A DNA stretch of 41,266 nucleotides from an uncultured Lachnospiraceae bacterium (GTDB lineage: Bacteria; Bacillota; Clostridia; Lachnospirales; Lachnospiraceae): positions 1 through 41,266 of the forward strand of contig CACWQH010000019.1 of NCBI GenBank assembly GCA_902762955.1. The letters are read 5' to 3'. The notes under the pieces are model-generated. The model was given only the letters and a program-made list of their open reading frames with translations. It had not been told where the DNA came from and searched no databases. The position numbers and the translations under genes were made by a program. Positions 1 to 7,802 of the stretch are shown here, one piece after another (the stretch's first letter is position 1; every line of letters starts with the position of its first letter).

Positions 1-71
1 ATACTATCACAAAAAGCCATGCATATCAATTAATAAATTATAACTTAAAAATTTCTTAAAACAATTACGGA

Positions 72-164
72 TCACAGTATTGCCAAATACTCAAAAACAA
101 TACCGGCTCACAATATTGCCGGGTGATCTTAAGAAATTCTAGCTCACAATATTACCAAGTACTC
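72..164. repeat. 36-bp-period degenerate tandem repeat at the 3' end of a gene
   Basis: Three copies of a ~21-bp unit (TCACAATATTGCC-like) begin at 72, 108 and 144, exactly 36 bp apart. The last copy is the final codons and stop codon of the membrane-protein gene on the minus strand; the other two lie just downstream of its stop. Because 36 is a multiple of 3, all copies stay in the same frame, and the downstream ones would still encode G-N-I-V-S or G-N-T-V-I. The 15 bp between the units are not conserved. Confidence 0.75.
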
Positions 165-639
165 CGTAGGATACTATATCCATAATAATCGCCGCCATAA
201 GTATACCTAAAAATATTGCAATCGATGCCTTTTTAATATCCTTTTCAAGAAGCGATGCTATAAGTGAACCGGTCCATCCGCCCGTTCCCGGAAGCGGAAT
301 CCCGACAAAGAGTAAAAGGAATATAAATTCTCCCTTTTCGGCACCCTCTGATTTTTTCATAGCTCTTTGCTCAAGCTTTTCAACAAATTCCTTAAATATA
401 TTGTGCTTTTTCATAAATTCAAATACCTGTCTGATAAAAAGCAAAATAAAAGGTATCGGAATAATATTTCCGATTATACAAATGATATTGGCTTTTATAA
501 GTGGAATCTTTAGCAGTGAAGCAACCACAAGACCGCCTCTTAATTCTATAAGCGGAAGCATGGAAACCAAAAAAACGAAAACCTCTTTGGGCATAAAATT
601 ACCAAGAGAACCATTATACCAATCTACCAAACTCTGCAT
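139..639 (-). CDS. Small multi-drug export family membrane protein
   Basis: A 166-residue hydrophobic protein resembling the Sm_multidrug_ex family (PF06695, COG2426). Family hallmarks visible are the early segment LPLIELRGGL (about residues 29-38) and the conserved loop GIPLPGTGGWTGSLIASLL (about 113-131), plus three to four predicted membrane segments. The family name rests on weak drug-export evidence, so the transported substrate is unknown. The gene follows the c-di-GMP protein on the same strand with about 14 bp between them and is probably co-transcribed with it. Oddly, the codons for its last residues are repeated twice downstream of the stop with 36-bp spacing. Family assignment is confident, function is not. 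Confidence 0.85.
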   Translation of the reverse strand: MQSLVDWYNGSLGNFMPKEVFVFLVSMLPLIELRGGLVVASLLKIPLIKANIICIIGNIIPIPFILLFIRQVFEFMKKHNIFKEFVEKLEQRAMKKSEGAEKGEFIFLLLFVGIPLPGTGGWTGSLIASLLEKDIKKASIAIFLGILMAAIIMDIVSYGVLGNIVS

Positions 640-653
640 AAATCTATAACTCC

Positions 654-2516
654 TTAAGCATTAACTTCACTAGCATTTTCATTATCGTTATCAATCTTAT
701 AGCCGCCACTCAAAAGACGTGCTTCAAATTCTTTCATTGGCAAAGGCTTGTCAAAGTAAAAGCCCTGAACATAAAAGCATCCGAGTTCCTTAAGGAAAGC
801 CAGCTGACTGTCAGTCTCAACGCCCTCTGTGATTACATTAAGGTCAAGACTCTTTGCCATATTAACGATACTACCGACAATAACACGGTCTCTGTTTGCA
901 AATTCTGCACGGTTTACAAAGGAACGGTCAATCTTAATTTCATTTACCGAAAAGTCCCTCAAAACTCCAAGAGAAGAATAACCTGTACCAAAGTCATCTA
1001 TGGAAGTCTTAATATTGTAAATCTGCATCCTGTTAAGGAAGTTTGTCATAAGCTCCTTTTCATCATAGTCCGCAGTTTCTGTAATCTCACATACTATCTT
1101 ATCTCTATCTATACCGTAATGGCTTATAATCTGATTGATTCTGTCAGCAAGGAAATCATCATCAAGATGCTTTCTTGAAAAGTTTACGGATATAGGCACA
1201 GTCTCGTAACCCTTTTTTTGCCAATCTGCAAGTATCTTACAGGTTTCCTCAAATATGTAAAAATCAAGAACGGTAATATTGCCATTGCCCTCAAGTACAG
1301 GGATAAACTCTGCCGGACTAACCAGCTTACCGTCTCTTATCCATCTTGAAAGTGCTTCGGCACCGACAAGCTTTCCTGTTCTTATATCAACCTTAGGCTG
1401 AAAATAAGGGACAAATTCACCGTTTTCAATAGCCTTTTCAAATCTTTCTTCAATCTTCTTTCTCTGAAGAAGTCTTTCTCTCATCTCTTCATCAAGTACA
1501 ACAATTTCCTGCTTTGTAGCTCTGGCAAAGCCAAAAGCAAGCGATGCTTCGGATATAACATCATTTGCCCTTGTACCCTTAACATTTAAAGGTGCAACAC
1601 CCATACAGGCAGCAAATTTAATCGGTCTTTTGACATCCGACTTATAACCGTAGCCCTCATAATTCATGATATATTCTATGAAATCTTCTATTCTTGAACG
1701 CTTAATCAAGGCAACGAAATTGTCTCCGCCAAGATGACCTACAACCTCGTCCTCTTCTCTGAAATGATCAAGATCCTGTGCATATCTTTTGATAATATTA
1801 TCACCCTCGACAGGTCCGAATACATTGTTGGCAAGACCAAAGCCCTTTATGTTAAAATAACAGCTGTCATACTGGTTTATATCTCCCTTATGTGCAATCT
1901 CCATACATTTCATAATGTATCCCTTAGGGTTATAGAGTCCTGTCATATGATTATTGGTGGTTGCTTTTGTCAGAGAATACATGATTTTATACTGACCATA
2001 ATAAAAATGGAACAACTGAGCTATAACTTTGATATCACTCTTTTGCTCTTCGGAAAACTCACCAGCCTCTTTGGTAGGATAAACACTGGAAATAATCCTT
2101 CCGCATTTTCCAAACTCCATCTCAACGTCAAACTTACCCTCCAATGAATAATTATCAGTGTCAAGAAGCAACGTTTCTGACTTTTCCTTATCAAAAGGAA
2201 GCATCTTAACATCAATATAAACAACCGAATATATCCTTCCTATAGGATAACGCTTTGCAACATATTTTAATGCCTCCCTGTTAATCTCCATTGACTCCGG
2301 ATGCTCTTTGATCATCTCGGAAACCTTAAGTAAAAGCTCATTATTAACCATTCTTTCTGTCAACCCCCATGTGCATTTAATATTTTTATCTGAAAAATGA
2401 ACCGTAAACGATGGTTCATATACGTAAATATCAATATAAGCGTTCATATTATACACTATTTTATGGAAAAAGTCACTAAATACCTTAAAAAATCGTGGTA
2501 AATTTTTTTCTTTCAC
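654..2516 (-). CDS. c-di-GMP phosphodiesterase-type protein with degenerate GGDEF and intact EAL domains
   Basis: 620 residues if started at GTG 2516. Residues 1-180 are an unrecognised cytosolic sensory region; a GGDEF-like domain (about 180-345) and an EAL domain (about 355-605) follow. The cyclase signature reads GGDNF at 263-267, with Asn replacing the Glu of GG(D/E)EF, so cyclase activity is doubtful. The EAL domain keeps its landmarks: EAL at 387-389, VNFSRKHL, EITET, DDFGTGYSSL near 507, KID and TEGVET, so c-di-GMP hydrolysis is likely. No membrane segment is visible. The start is uncertain: GTG 2516 has no clear ribosome site, and ATG 2447 (MNAYIDIY) is an alternative. It is divergent from the FIST-MCP operon, which suggests linked motility or surface signalling. 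Confidence 0.88.
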   Translation of the reverse strand: MKEKNLPRFFKVFSDFFHKIVYNMNAYIDIYVYEPSFTVHFSDKNIKCTWGLTERMVNNELLLKVSEMIKEHPESMEINREALKYVAKRYPIGRIYSVVYIDVKMLPFDKEKSETLLLDTDNYSLEGKFDVEMEFGKCGRIISSVYPTKEAGEFSEEQKSDIKVIAQLFHFYYGQYKIMYSLTKATTNNHMTGLYNPKGYIMKCMEIAHKGDINQYDSCYFNIKGFGLANNVFGPVEGDNIIKRYAQDLDHFREEDEVVGHLGGDNFVALIKRSRIEDFIEYIMNYEGYGYKSDVKRPIKFAACMGVAPLNVKGTRANDVISEASLAFGFARATKQEIVVLDEEMRERLLQRKKIEERFEKAIENGEFVPYFQPKVDIRTGKLVGAEALSRWIRDGKLVSPAEFIPVLEGNGNITVLDFYIFEETCKILADWQKKGYETVPISVNFSRKHLDDDFLADRINQIISHYGIDRDKIVCEITETADYDEKELMTNFLNRMQIYNIKTSIDDFGTGYSSLGVLRDFSVNEIKIDRSFVNRAEFANRDRVIVGSIVNMAKSLDLNVITEGVETDSQLAFLKELGCFYVQGFYFDKPLPMKEFEARLLSGGYKIDNDNENASEVNA

Positions 2517-2554
2517 TTTTTATATATTTTTTTGTTTTCAGATAAGTTTTTTAA

Positions 2555-2583
2555 TAGACTTTTAGCTCAATTAATGATACAAT
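2555..2583 (+). promoter_or_regulatory. Predicted sigma-A promoter of the FIST-MCP operon
   Basis: A TAGACT -35 (2555-2560), 17-bp spacer and TACAAT -10 (2578-2583) precede the FIST gene. The -10 lies inside an inverted repeat ATGATA-N6-TATCAT (2574-2591), a possible operator. Seen by inspection only. Confidence 0.5.
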
Positions 2584-2630
2584 CTTATCATGTTTTTAAC
2601 TGGGGAGCATACATAAGGAGGTATGACATA

Positions 2631-3683
2631 ATGAGACAAATTTACGGACAAAGTGCAAGCGGAAATCTACGCGACGCTGCTTCGTCAATCAACAATCCGG
2701 ACGCTTTGATACTTATGACAAGCGCTGACAATTTCGAACGACATGTCAACGAACTTAATGAGATGTATAAGGGTGTTCCGAGTATCGGAGGAATAGGCAT
2801 AAGCTATGCAGGAACATCAGCTACCGAAGGCGGTGTAACACTTATCGGCTTATATGAGGTTGCTGCCTGTGCAGGTGCACTTGAAGAGCTTTCAACCATG
2901 CCGGTAAAATATATCAAGCGATTAACAGATGCGATATCTGCTGTCGGTGCAGGTGCAGGAAACTCCGCCTGTTTTGATTTTACAACAGGCTGCGACGGCA
3001 AGCTTGTTACGACACTTAACACAGAGCTTGACAAGAGAAATATCCCTCTTATCGGAGGAACCGTTGACGGACCGACCATTTCAGTAAACGGATACATATA
3101 CAAGGATGCCTGTGCATTTCTTATGCTTCGCAATAAGACAGGCAAGATACGTGCTTATAAAGAGAATATTTATCTTCCGACAGGTCAGAGATTCGTAGCA
3201 ACCAAGACCGTTCCGGAAAATATGACTTTAGTAGAGGTCGACGGACATCCGGCAGCAAGATTTTATCAGGATGTTTTGGGAATATCCGATGATGCGGTTG
3301 CAACCCAGACATTTAAGAATCCGTTCGGACGTGTCTACGGTCAGGAGACTTATCTTATCTCAATCAAGGAAATTGCGGGCACTGCCCTTAACTGCTACAA
3401 GCAGGTCAATGATATGGATATCCTTACTCTTATGGAGCTTAGAGACTATAAGCAGATAGTAAAGGATACTCTTGATAAAATGCAGCAGGATTTAGGCAAG
3501 GTTTCGGGAATCATTTCAGTCAACTGTCTGTTCCGCTACCTTTTATTCCAGCAGGAAGGCTACTTAAATGATTACTTTAAAGAGATGAACCGTTACAACA
3601 GCCACGCCGGACTTGTAGGTGTCGGTGAGCATTATTGTAAGCAGCATATCAATCAGACCATGTGCTGTATAGCATTTGATTAG
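2631..3683 (+). CDS. FIST-domain sensory protein
   Basis: 350 residues with the FIST_N/FIST_C layout (PF08495, PF10442), a domain proposed to bind small molecules such as amino acids in signal-transduction proteins. Visible features are an N-terminal alpha/beta region with Gly-rich turns ([39 protein letters not shown]) and a C-terminal half ending [24 protein letters not shown]. No signal peptide or membrane helix is seen. I chose ATG 2631 because AAGGAGGT lies 8 bp upstream; the longer frame from 2532 has no ribosome site. The stop codon overlaps the ribosome site of the MCP gene, so the two are a tight operon and the FIST protein may be the ligand-sensing partner of that soluble receptor. 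Confidence 0.85.
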   Translation: MRQIYGQSASGNLRDAASSINNPDALILMTSADNFERHVNELNEMYKGVPSIGGIGISYAGTSATEGGVTLIGLYEVAACAGALEELSTMPVKYIKRLTDAISAVGAGAGNSACFDFTTGCDGKLVTTLNTELDKRNIPLIGGTVDGPTISVNGYIYKDACAFLMLRNKTGKIRAYKENIYLPTGQRFVATKTVPENMTLVEVDGHPAARFYQDVLGISDDAVATQTFKNPFGRVYGQETYLISIKEIAGTALNCYKQVNDMDILTLMELRDYKQIVKDTLDKMQQDLGKVSGIISVNCLFRYLLFQQEGYLNDYFKEMNRYNSHAGLVGVGEHYCKQHINQTMCCIAFD

Positions 3684-3694
3684 GAGGTGGCAAA

Positions 3695-4654
3695 ATGGGT
3701 TTATTCAGTAAAAAGAATTCCGAACAAATGACAGATAACCAGCAGTTTATCCCTGTTGTAAATAACAGATCAAACAACAACGAGGTTATGCTTTCAACAG
3801 TTAAATTTTTAAAGGATACAAATGATGAGCTGGTTAAGCAGAATCTTAAAACAGTACGTGGTATAGATGGTATATATCAGACTATGGAGCATATGGCAGA
3901 CGAAAACCAGACTCTCCTTTCAGAATGTAGCAATATGCAGGGCAACTTTGACAACATTATCTTAGTTGCCAATAATTTCAGCGATGTAAAAAACGGTATA
4001 GAAACTTCAGTTGCCACAGCACAGGAGCAGGTTGAAATTCTTCGTGACAGTTCCAACGTTGTTACAGAGCGTTTCAGTGACATGGATTCAATTTTCCAGC
4101 AGCTACTTGAAGCAGTTGAGCATATCAAAGCTTCTACCGAAGGCATCACAGCCATAGCAAACCAGACCAATCTTCTGGCCCTTAACGCATCCATCGAAGC
4201 TGCCAGAGCCGGCGAGCAGGGACGCGGCTTTGCAATTGTTGCCGATGAGGTACGTAAGCTTGCCGATGAAATCAAAACATTAATAAGTGACGTCAACAAG
4301 AGCATAGAGGATGTAGGCAGCACCACCGCTGACCTCAACAAATCTCTTGAAGAATCCAAATCAGCACTTAACACCAGTATCGAAAATGTAGCCGGTACTC
4401 ATGAAATCTTCAACAATATAAGCAAGAATGTTGAAAACATAGAAAGAGTCAGCTCTTCCATAACCGATGCAGTTTCCGAAAGCAAGCAAAGTGTTGACAA
4501 CATCACAATGTACGTCGACAAAACGGCTAAGAACTTTGATGCATCCATCCAGCAGATTAATGACATCAAGATGTCCGATACCGAAAAGGGTACTCTCTTC
4601 GAGGACTTCAACAACATGATCGGACAGCTGCCTTATCTTATCAAAGATAACTAA
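3695..4654 (+). CDS. Soluble methyl-accepting chemotaxis-type signalling protein
   Basis: 319 residues, long coiled coil, no membrane segment. The MCP hairpin-tip signature that contacts CheA/CheW is clear at about residues 151-193: [20 protein letters not shown], then [17 protein letters not shown]. The N-terminal ~90 residues have no recognisable sensory domain, which fits the idea that the upstream FIST protein provides ligand recognition. The ribosome site GGAGGTGG overlaps the FIST stop codon (ATG 3695). No che or flagellar genes lie in the window, so the output could be a chemosensory array elsewhere or a non-motility pathway. The stop codon TAA (4652-4654) is the first three bases of the outer inverted repeat of the large non-coding locus. 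Confidence 0.9.
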   Translation: MGLFSKKNSEQMTDNQQFIPVVNNRSNNNEVMLSTVKFLKDTNDELVKQNLKTVRGIDGIYQTMEHMADENQTLLSECSNMQGNFDNIILVANNFSDVKNGIETSVATAQEQVEILRDSSNVVTERFSDMDSIFQQLLEAVEHIKASTEGITAIANQTNLLALNASIEAARAGEQGRGFAIVADEVRKLADEIKTLISDVNKSIEDVGSTTADLNKSLEESKSALNTSIENVAGTHEIFNNISKNVENIERVSSSITDAVSESKQSVDNITMYVDKTAKNFDASIQQINDIKMSDTEKGTLFEDFNNMIGQLPYLIKDN

Positions 4655-4675
4655 ATTACGGTTTATCGGGTGAGG
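4652..4675 (+). repeat. Outer inverted repeat, left copy (contains MCP stop codon)
   Basis: Begins TAAATTACGG and continues TTTATCGGG. Its partner is 5737-5760 on the opposite strand (TAAATTCCGT then TTTATCGGG), with 20 of 24 positions identical. The first three bases of each copy are the stop codon of the adjacent gene. Confidence 0.8.
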
Positions 4676-4971
4676 TCGTCAGGATTAAAGGGTGTAACTG
4701 CCGGAGTAAGTTTCCTTAGGGTGCTTATCATATATAAGGTCTTCGAAGGACACGCTCTCGAGAGGGTTTAGACGCAAGCTCACTAACCTCAATATAATTT
4801 CAGAAAAAGGGATTAAAATCATTTTTGCATAAATGCAAAAGTTTTTAATCCCTTTTTCTTCATTATATTTCGCTAAGTGAACGCGTCTCTAAACGGTCCT
4901 TCTAAAGACCTATATATGATTTCGCACCCATTTAGTTTATGAATCGGCAGTTACACCCATATCCTGCCGAC
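4675..4971. repeat. Arm A: ~300-bp imperfect palindrome
   Basis: Successive blocks pair inward. 4675-4685 pairs with 4961-4971 (10/11). 4690-4703 pairs perfectly with 4945-4958 (GGGTGTAACTGCCG). 4719-4751 pairs with 4896-4929 with a few mismatches. 4766-4775 pairs with 4883-4894. The core 4803-4818 pairs perfectly with 4843-4858 (GAAAAAGGGATTAAAA), and its loop holds a further hairpin TTTTGCAT-AA-ATGCAAAA (4823-4840). The core could act as a bidirectional terminator for the convergent genes, but the outer blocks are far longer than a terminator needs. Confidence 0.85.
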
Positions 4972-4987
4972 ACGCTACGCGAGATGA
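4968..4987 (+). repeat. Inner inverted repeat, left copy
   Basis: CGACACGCTACGCGAGATGA matches the reverse complement of 5414-5433 at 18 of 20 positions. It starts where arm A ends and closes the lobe that carries the tandem arrays. Confidence 0.7.
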
Positions 4988-5040
4988 AAATGTGTTTATA
5001 AAGTGTGGCCTTTTCTTGTGATCTGCCAGCCGCCGCTTTA

Positions 5041-5227
5041 AGCAGGTAACAAAACTTGCTTTTTTGCCGCTTTTGTTACCAGTTTGGCTTCTCTTGATGC
5101 TTTGGTTTTCTTTAAGCAGGTAACAAACTCTCCTTTTTTGCCGCTTTTGTTACCAGTTTGGCTTCTTTTGATGCTTTGGTTTTCTTTAAGCAGGTAACAA
5201 AACCTCCTTTTTTGCCACTTTTGTTAC
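5041..5227. repeat. 74-bp tandem repeat, 2.5 copies, each with a hairpin
   Basis: Units starting AGCAGGTAACAAA begin at 5041, 5115 and 5189, exactly 74 bp apart. Each contains GTAACAAA ... TTTGTTAC, a stem of 8-10 bp around a variable pyrimidine-rich loop. The third unit stops after its hairpin. The segment 4988-5040 before it holds nothing recognisable. Confidence 0.85.
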
Positions 5228-5305
5228 TTTGATATAATCTTATGTAAACCAAGTATTCTGACTGACATTAACGATAGAATAAGTATAAAAAAGGTCAACT
5301 TTAAA

Positions 5306-5408
5306 TAATAGTTAAATATTAAATAATAGTAAATATCATATAATAGTAAATATCATATAATAGTAATTATCATATAATAGTAATTATTAAATAATAGTTA
5401 ATTATCAA
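5306..5408. repeat. 17-bp AT-rich iteron-like tandem array
   Basis: The hexamer TAATAG recurs at 5306, 5324, 5341, 5358, 5375 and 5392, giving six units spaced 18, 17, 17, 17 and 17 bp. The unit is roughly ATAATAGTAAATATCAT. The array is almost pure A/T and directly precedes the inner inverted repeat. Regular spacing suggests either replication slippage or a row of protein-binding sites. Confidence 0.85.
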
Positions 5409-5413
5409 GTATA

Positions 5414-5433
5414 TCATCACGCGAAGCGTGTCG
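5414..5433 (-). repeat. Inner inverted repeat, right copy
   Basis: Partner of 4968-4987. On its own it also forms a small perfect hairpin CACGC-GAA-GCGTG (5418-5430). Arm C begins directly after it. Confidence 0.7.
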
Positions 5434-5729
5434 ATTATAGAGTGGTATGTACGAGGCCGGCTATTAGCAAGGTGCTAAGCATAGCCGTTTGAAACCTGTG
5501 AGCACTTAGCAAATAAATGTCTATTCTTCTTACGAAGCAAGAAAAATAAGGATACAAGGTGATACTTGGATTTATGCAAAAGTATCACCTTGTATCCTTA
5601 TTTTATACTTGGTTTGCTTTATAATAATATACATTTATGAGCTTAGTACTCCCACAGGTTTCAAAGAGTGCGAACGTGCTATGCGTGTACCTTTGATTAT
5701 AGCCGGCCTCGTGCATACCGCTCTATAAT
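5434..5729. repeat. Arm C: ~300-bp imperfect palindrome
   Basis: 5434-5464 pairs with 5699-5729 over 31 positions with only two differences, both of which would be G-U pairs in RNA. 5488-5500 pairs perfectly with 5653-5665 (TTTGAAACCTGTG). 5498-5520 pairs with 5631-5653 at 18 of 23. 5535-5540 pairs with 5614-5619. The core 5543-5566 pairs perfectly with 5581-5604 over 24 bp around a 14-base loop. The loop end ATGCAAAAGT is identical to that of arm A (4833-4842), so the two arms look related. Confidence 0.87.
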
Positions 5730-5736
5730 TAACTCC

Positions 5737-5760
5737 CCTTGCCCGATAAAACGGAATTTA
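5737..5760 (-). repeat. Outer inverted repeat, right copy (contains sulfhydrylase stop codon)
   Basis: Read on the minus strand it begins TAAATTCCGT and continues TTTATCGGG, matching 4652-4675. Its first three bases are the stop codon of the O-acetylhomoserine sulfhydrylase gene. Confidence 0.8.
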
Positions 5761-7035
5761 CTCAAGTGCCTGGGCAAGATCTGCGATGAGGTCTGCTTTG
5801 TCTTCGAGACCGCAGGAGATACGAATTAAACCTGCAGGTACTCCAGCTGCTTCAAGCTGCTCATCATTCATCTGACGATGGGTTGAGGTTGCAGGATTAA
5901 GGCAGCAGGTTCTGGCATCTGCTACGTGAGTTTCGATAGCTGCTATTTTAAGCTTTTTCATAAAGGCTTCGGCAGCAGGTCTGCCACCCTTTATGCCAAA
6001 GGATACGACTCCACATCCGCCGTTTGGCATATATTTCTTTGCTATCTCATAGTATTTGTTGCTCTTTAAGCCCGGATAATTTACATATTCTACGTTTGGA
6101 TGCTGCTCTAAAAATTCTGCAACAGCCTGTCCGTTTTCAACATGTCTCGGCATACGTACATGAAGTGACTCAAGACCGAGGTTAAGCAAAAATGCATTTT
6201 GAGGTGACTGAATTGAACCAAGGTCACGCATAAGCTGTGAGGTACATTTTGTTATAAATGCACCCTCCTTACCGAATTTTTCAGCATAGGTTATACCATG
6301 ATACGATTCATCAGGAGTTGTAAGTCCCGGGAACTTATCCTTGTAAGCCATCCAGTCAAACTTTCCTGCATCAACTATGGCGCCACCTACTGCTGCACCG
6401 TGGCCATCCATGTATTTTGTGGTTGAATGTGTAACTATATCAGCACCCCACTCTATAGGTCTGCAGTTTACAGGAGTAGGGAATGTGTTATCAACTATAA
6501 GAGGTACACCGTGTGCATGTGCGGCCTTGGCAAACTTTTCTATATCAAAAACAGTAAGCGCAGGATTTGCAATTGTTTCACCAAATACAAGCTTGGTATT
6601 GTCCTTAAATGCCGCATTAAGCTCCTCTTCCGTGCAGTCAGGAGAAACAAAGGTTGTCTCAATTCCCATCTTTCTCATGGTTACATCAAGGAGATTAAAG
6701 GTTCCTCCGTAAATGGATGACGAAGCAACTATATGTGAACCCGCCTCACAGATATTAAAGAACGCAAAGAATGATGCAGCCTGTCCTGAAGATGTAAGCA
6801 TGGCTGCGGTTCCTCCCTCAAGCTCTGCTATCTTTGCAGCCACATAGTCATTGGTTGGATTCTGGAGTCTGGTGTAAAAATAACCCGAAGCTTCAAGGTC
6901 AAAAAGCTTACCCATATCTTCACTTGTGTCATACTTAAATGTAGTTGACTGAATTATCGGTATCTGTCTTGGCTCGCCGTTTCCCGGATGATAGCCTCCC
7001 TGTACACATTTTGTATTAATTGAAAAATCACTCAT
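5758..7035 (-). CDS. metY: O-acetylhomoserine sulfhydrylase (aminocarboxypropyltransferase)
   Basis: About 425 residues of the Cys/Met-metabolism PLP enzyme family, normal length for O-acetylhomoserine sulfhydrylase (EC 2.5.1.49), which makes homocysteine from O-acetylhomoserine and sulfide in the cytosol. Visible are the N-terminal TRLQNPTND, the PLP-phosphate region TSSGQAA, the cofactor-contacting DNTF, the Schiff-base lysine in HSTTKYMDGHG, and the late LNPATSTHRQM block. I chose ATG 7035 because GAGG lies about 9 bp upstream; GTG 7050 is in frame but is itself part of that ribosome site. No SAM or T-box leader is visible in 7036-7190. It converges on the MCP gene across the large repeat locus. 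Confidence 0.92.
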   Translation of the reverse strand: MSDFSINTKCVQGGYHPGNGEPRQIPIIQSTTFKYDTSEDMGKLFDLEASGYFYTRLQNPTNDYVAAKIAELEGGTAAMLTSSGQAASFFAFFNICEAGSHIVASSSIYGGTFNLLDVTMRKMGIETTFVSPDCTEEELNAAFKDNTKLVFGETIANPALTVFDIEKFAKAAHAHGVPLIVDNTFPTPVNCRPIEWGADIVTHSTTKYMDGHGAAVGGAIVDAGKFDWMAYKDKFPGLTTPDESYHGITYAEKFGKEGAFITKCTSQLMRDLGSIQSPQNAFLLNLGLESLHVRMPRHVENGQAVAEFLEQHPNVEYVNYPGLKSNKYYEIAKKYMPNGGCGVVSFGIKGGRPAAEAFMKKLKIAAIETHVADARTCCLNPATSTHRQMNDEQLEAAGVPAGLIRISCGLEDKADLIADLAQALE

Positions 7036-7190
7036 TTTTTTTATCCTCACTTTTTATAGTTTTATTGTATTCTTTTTATTATCATTTCCCCTTAAATATG
7101 ATTCATAAATCTGATTAATCCGTTTTATATCATTCTATAGAAAATATCAACTTCATTACCGACAGCAATTAACAATAAAAAATATATCGT

Positions 7191-7493
7191 CTATAATTCA
7201 TAATCAATACATACTCTAGACTTTGTAAACGGTCTAACCTTTGTATCCGCTACATTTACATGAGCAGGATGAACGGCATAGCCTTTTAATGCTTCTTCGC
7301 TTTCCAATGTAGAGTCAAGCATGACATCTGCATTTGAGGATTCAAGCTTTTCAGTCTGAACATGAATTTCCAAAAGTCCCGGAACAACTCCCTTAAGACC
7401 CTCAAGGCCTTCCTTAATACCAGCCATAACATCCTTCTTTTCTTCCTCTGACAATTCATCTTTTAACTGCCATAAAATAATATGTTTAACCAT
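7191..7493 (-). CDS. Dabb-family (stress-responsive alpha/beta barrel) protein
   Basis: 100 residues from ATG 7493, preceded by GGAGGAG. The start VKHIILWQLKDELSEEEK and the later HPAHVNVADTKVRPF are typical of the Dabb domain (PF07876), a small dimeric ferredoxin-like barrel of mostly unknown function. It lies about 155 bp upstream of metY on the same strand and may be co-transcribed, but no functional link to methionine synthesis is evident. Cytosolic. Confidence 0.82.
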   Translation of the reverse strand: MVKHIILWQLKDELSEEEKKDVMAGIKEGLEGLKGVVPGLLEIHVQTEKLESSNADVMLDSTLESEEALKGYAVHPAHVNVADTKVRPFTKSRVCIDYEL

Positions 7494-7681
7494 ATTCTTC
7501 TCCTCCGCAAATAAAATACTATACATATCATACCTTTTCAGGAGGAATTATTCAAGTAAAATAAGATTTTATTGTATAGAAAAATAAGAAGATACTATAT
7601 TTAAAAGAATTAACATAAAAACATAATTATCCCTATAAATATTTATCACTGTAAAGTGTTAAATTTTTCTATTAAAAAGTA

Positions 7682-7711
7682 TTGCAACATTGTATTATTT
7701 CGGGTTATAAT
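7682..7711 (+). promoter_or_regulatory. Predicted promoter of phenylacetate-CoA ligase gene
   Basis: TTGCAA (7682-7687), 18-bp spacer, TATAAT (7706-7711), about 90 bp before the start codon. The rest of the divergent spacer (7494-7681) is AT-rich with nothing else recognised. Confidence 0.55.
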
Positions 7712-7802
7712 GTAGAAGTTACAATTAAAAAAGACAGCTTAATTAAGAAGACATAATAATTTGATATGCTGTTAAATTTTGAAAATCATAAGGAGACGAA
7801 AC

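Larger units (their letters stand above)
4652..5760. other. 1.1-kb nested inverted-repeat (cloverleaf) locus between convergent genes
   Basis: No gene is seen between the two convergent stop codons. The segment has four stem systems in strict order. The outer 24-bp inverted repeat is 4652-4675 with 5737-5760 (20 of 24 match). Arm A is a long palindrome at 4675-4971. An inner 20-bp inverted repeat, 4968-4987 with 5414-5433 (18 of 20), encloses a 74-bp tandem array and a 17-bp tandem array. Arm C is a second long palindrome at 5434-5729. Drawn as one fold this is a four-way junction with three lobes. It could be a large structured RNA, a cruciform DNA element, or a composite of small palindromic mobile elements; nothing in the sequence settles which. 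No clear promoter was found inside it. Confidence 0.8.

Noticed and set aside
72-164. CRISPR-like repeats with 36-bp period
   Set aside because: Only three degenerate units that include coding sequence, no spacer-length unique segments and no cas genes.
5041-5227. CRISPR or terminator array
   Set aside because: The intervening sequence is itself repeated, so there are no spacers; the hairpins lack consistent T-runs.
5434-5729. Simple rho-independent terminator for convergent genes
   Set aside because: The 24-bp core alone would suffice; another 250 bp of outer pairing and the shared layout with arm A go well beyond a terminator.
7036-7190. SAM riboswitch or T-box ahead of metY
   Set aside because: No conserved S-box or T-box core was found on the minus strand.
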